Source of the DNA: Lachnospiraceae bacterium
Lineage (GTDB): Bacteria; Bacillota; Clostridia; Lachnospirales; Lachnospiraceae
NCBI GenBank assembly: GCA_029224965.1
Contig: JAQXVO010000033.1
Coordinates: 114,697-178,696, forward strand
DNA length: 64,000 nucleotides
Direction of reading: 5' to 3'
In this document: piece after piece, positions 63,295-64,000 of the stretch
How positions within the stretch are numbered: the stretch's first letter is position 1
Layout of the letters: each line of letters begins with the position of its first letter
Notes under the pieces: generated by a model
What the model was told of the DNA's origin: nothing
Database searches by the model: none
The model's input: only the letters and a program-made list of their open reading frames with translations
Position numbers and translations under genes: made by a program

Positions 63295-63430
63295 ATGTCT
63301 TACTTTTACAGAGGACTGTCCTTATTTTCCGTTCCCGAATTTCACGTCTGTCATTCCTTATCATGTCTTACTTGTACAGAGAACTTTTCTTATTTTCCAT
63401 TTCCGATTTCAGATCTGCCTGTCCTTAATG
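63295..63430. repeat. 68-bp tandem duplication
   Basis: Units at 63295-63362 and 63363-63430 both start ATGTCTTACTT and share TACAGAG, CTTATTTTCC and CTGTC. About 75 percent identical by eye. Confidence 0.75.
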
Positions 63431-63501
63431 AGAAATATAGACCAAATCGAAAAGAGTTCATCCGAATCAGTTGAATCAGAAGGCTAAGTAAACCCAAAGA
63501 A

Positions 63502-63546
63502 AAGAGCTCAGATCCGGGTCATCCTCTGACCCAGATCTAAGCTCTT
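63502..63546 (-). terminator. Terminator between repeat array 3 and the remnant region
   Basis: 20-bp arms AAGAGCTCAGATCCGGGTCA and TGACCCAGATCTAAGCTCTT pair with two mismatches, followed on the minus strand by CTTTTCTTT. It serves a gene beyond the right edge. Confidence 0.88.
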
Positions 63547-63599
63547 CCCATATAATCTACTAATACTATTTGACTTAAAATTTAAACCACGATGTCAAT

Positions 63600-64000
63600 T
63601 TCCCAAGATTTACAACGATTTCGACGAAAATCCTAAATCCCGATGTGTTTTTCACCGGCTTTACGAATTTGATACAACAATTTTGAAGCAAATCACGAAT
63701 CCCGCTGTACTATCTCCAGAATTTCAGGATTTTATACAACGATTTCAATAGATATTTCAAAGCCCGCTGTATTTCCTCCAGAATTCCAGGATTTTATACA
63801 ACGATTTCAATAGATATTTCAAATCCCGCTGTATTTCCTCCAGAATTCCGGATTTGATACAACGATTTCAATAGATATTTCGAATCCCGCTGTATTTCCT
63901 CCAGAATTCCAGGATTTTATACAACGATTTCAATAGATATTTCAAATCCCGCTGTACTATCTCCAGAATTCCGGATTTGATACAACGATTTCAATAGATA
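63600..64000 (+). repeat. 62-bp repeat array 3 (six units, continues past the window)
   Basis: The GCTGTA element recurs at 63704, 63766, 63828, 63889 and 63951, with a degenerate GATGTG at 63642. Units read CCCGCTGTATTTCCTCC, AGAATTCC, GGATTTTATACAACGATTTC, AATAGATATTTC. The array polarity matches arrays 1 and 2, and it lies upstream of a minus-strand terminator at 63502. Confidence 0.92.

Overview
The window reads as a chromosomal segment of a Gram-positive anaerobe of the Clostridia, most likely a Lachnospiraceae member. The support is a two-gene (split) transketolase, a HemZ-type radical SAM protein in the relA/MBL/hemZ/hisS/aspS neighbourhood, CsoR and HrcA/CIRCE control, a T-box in front of valS, strong AGGAGG ribosome sites, and proteins that look clostridial throughout. 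Coding DNA is of moderate G+C and intergenic DNA is AT-rich. Most genes lie on the minus strand, so the minus strand is probably the leading strand here. Species cannot be fixed from the sequence alone.

Layout. 1-9 kb: end-truncated cstA, lon with an upstream CIRCE-like site, a class II aldolase-like protein, uppP, a small AT-rich islet with a predicted exported protein, and aspartokinase. 9-18.9 kb: an L,D-transpeptidase, then an L-arabinose operon (araA, an AraR-type repressor, araD, araB, transaldolase, transketolase N and C subunits) with its own promoter and operator-like palindromes; it can carry arabinose through the non-oxidative pentose phosphate pathway. 18.9-23.2 kb: a decayed sugar ABC permease, then a copper module (CopA-type ATPase and CsoR, with two CsoR-like palindromes). 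23.2-27.2 kb: a 62-bp repeat array, lrgB/lrgA, an AI-2E-family exporter, and two tRNA-Leu genes. 27.3-34.5 kb: a MerR regulator with a lipoprotein, a zinc-ribbon hypothetical, a GGDEF/EAL protein and a methyltransferase-like protein. 34.5-49.4 kb: a candidate C-rich small RNA, then aspS, hisS, ilvE, hemZ, an MBL hydrolase, relA, a GNAT acetyltransferase, rarA and clpB. 49.8-64 kb: a CIRCE-controlled Hsp20, a second repeat array, serine acetyltransferase, a TPR protein with a small upstream ORF, T-box-valS, a FeoB-associated-type Cys-rich protein, pyruvate kinase, carbamate kinase, an HtrA protease, a sugar-isomerase-like remnant and a third repeat array.

Two things stand out. (1) An unannotated plus-strand transcription unit of about 115 nt at 34834-34948 has an extended -10 promoter, a 5' hairpin, a terminator hairpin and four exposed C-rich motifs. 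This is the architecture of Gram-positive sRNAs that pair with Shine-Dalgarno sequences, and one motif matches the merR ribosome site in this window over 10 nt. (2) A family of 62-bp-periodic repeats occurs in three arrays and two isolated copies. They have the same chromosomal orientation, mostly lie between a stop codon and a terminator, and their paired arms change together (TACAAC/GTTGTA in some copies, GGATC/GATCC in others). That suggests base-pairing is kept.
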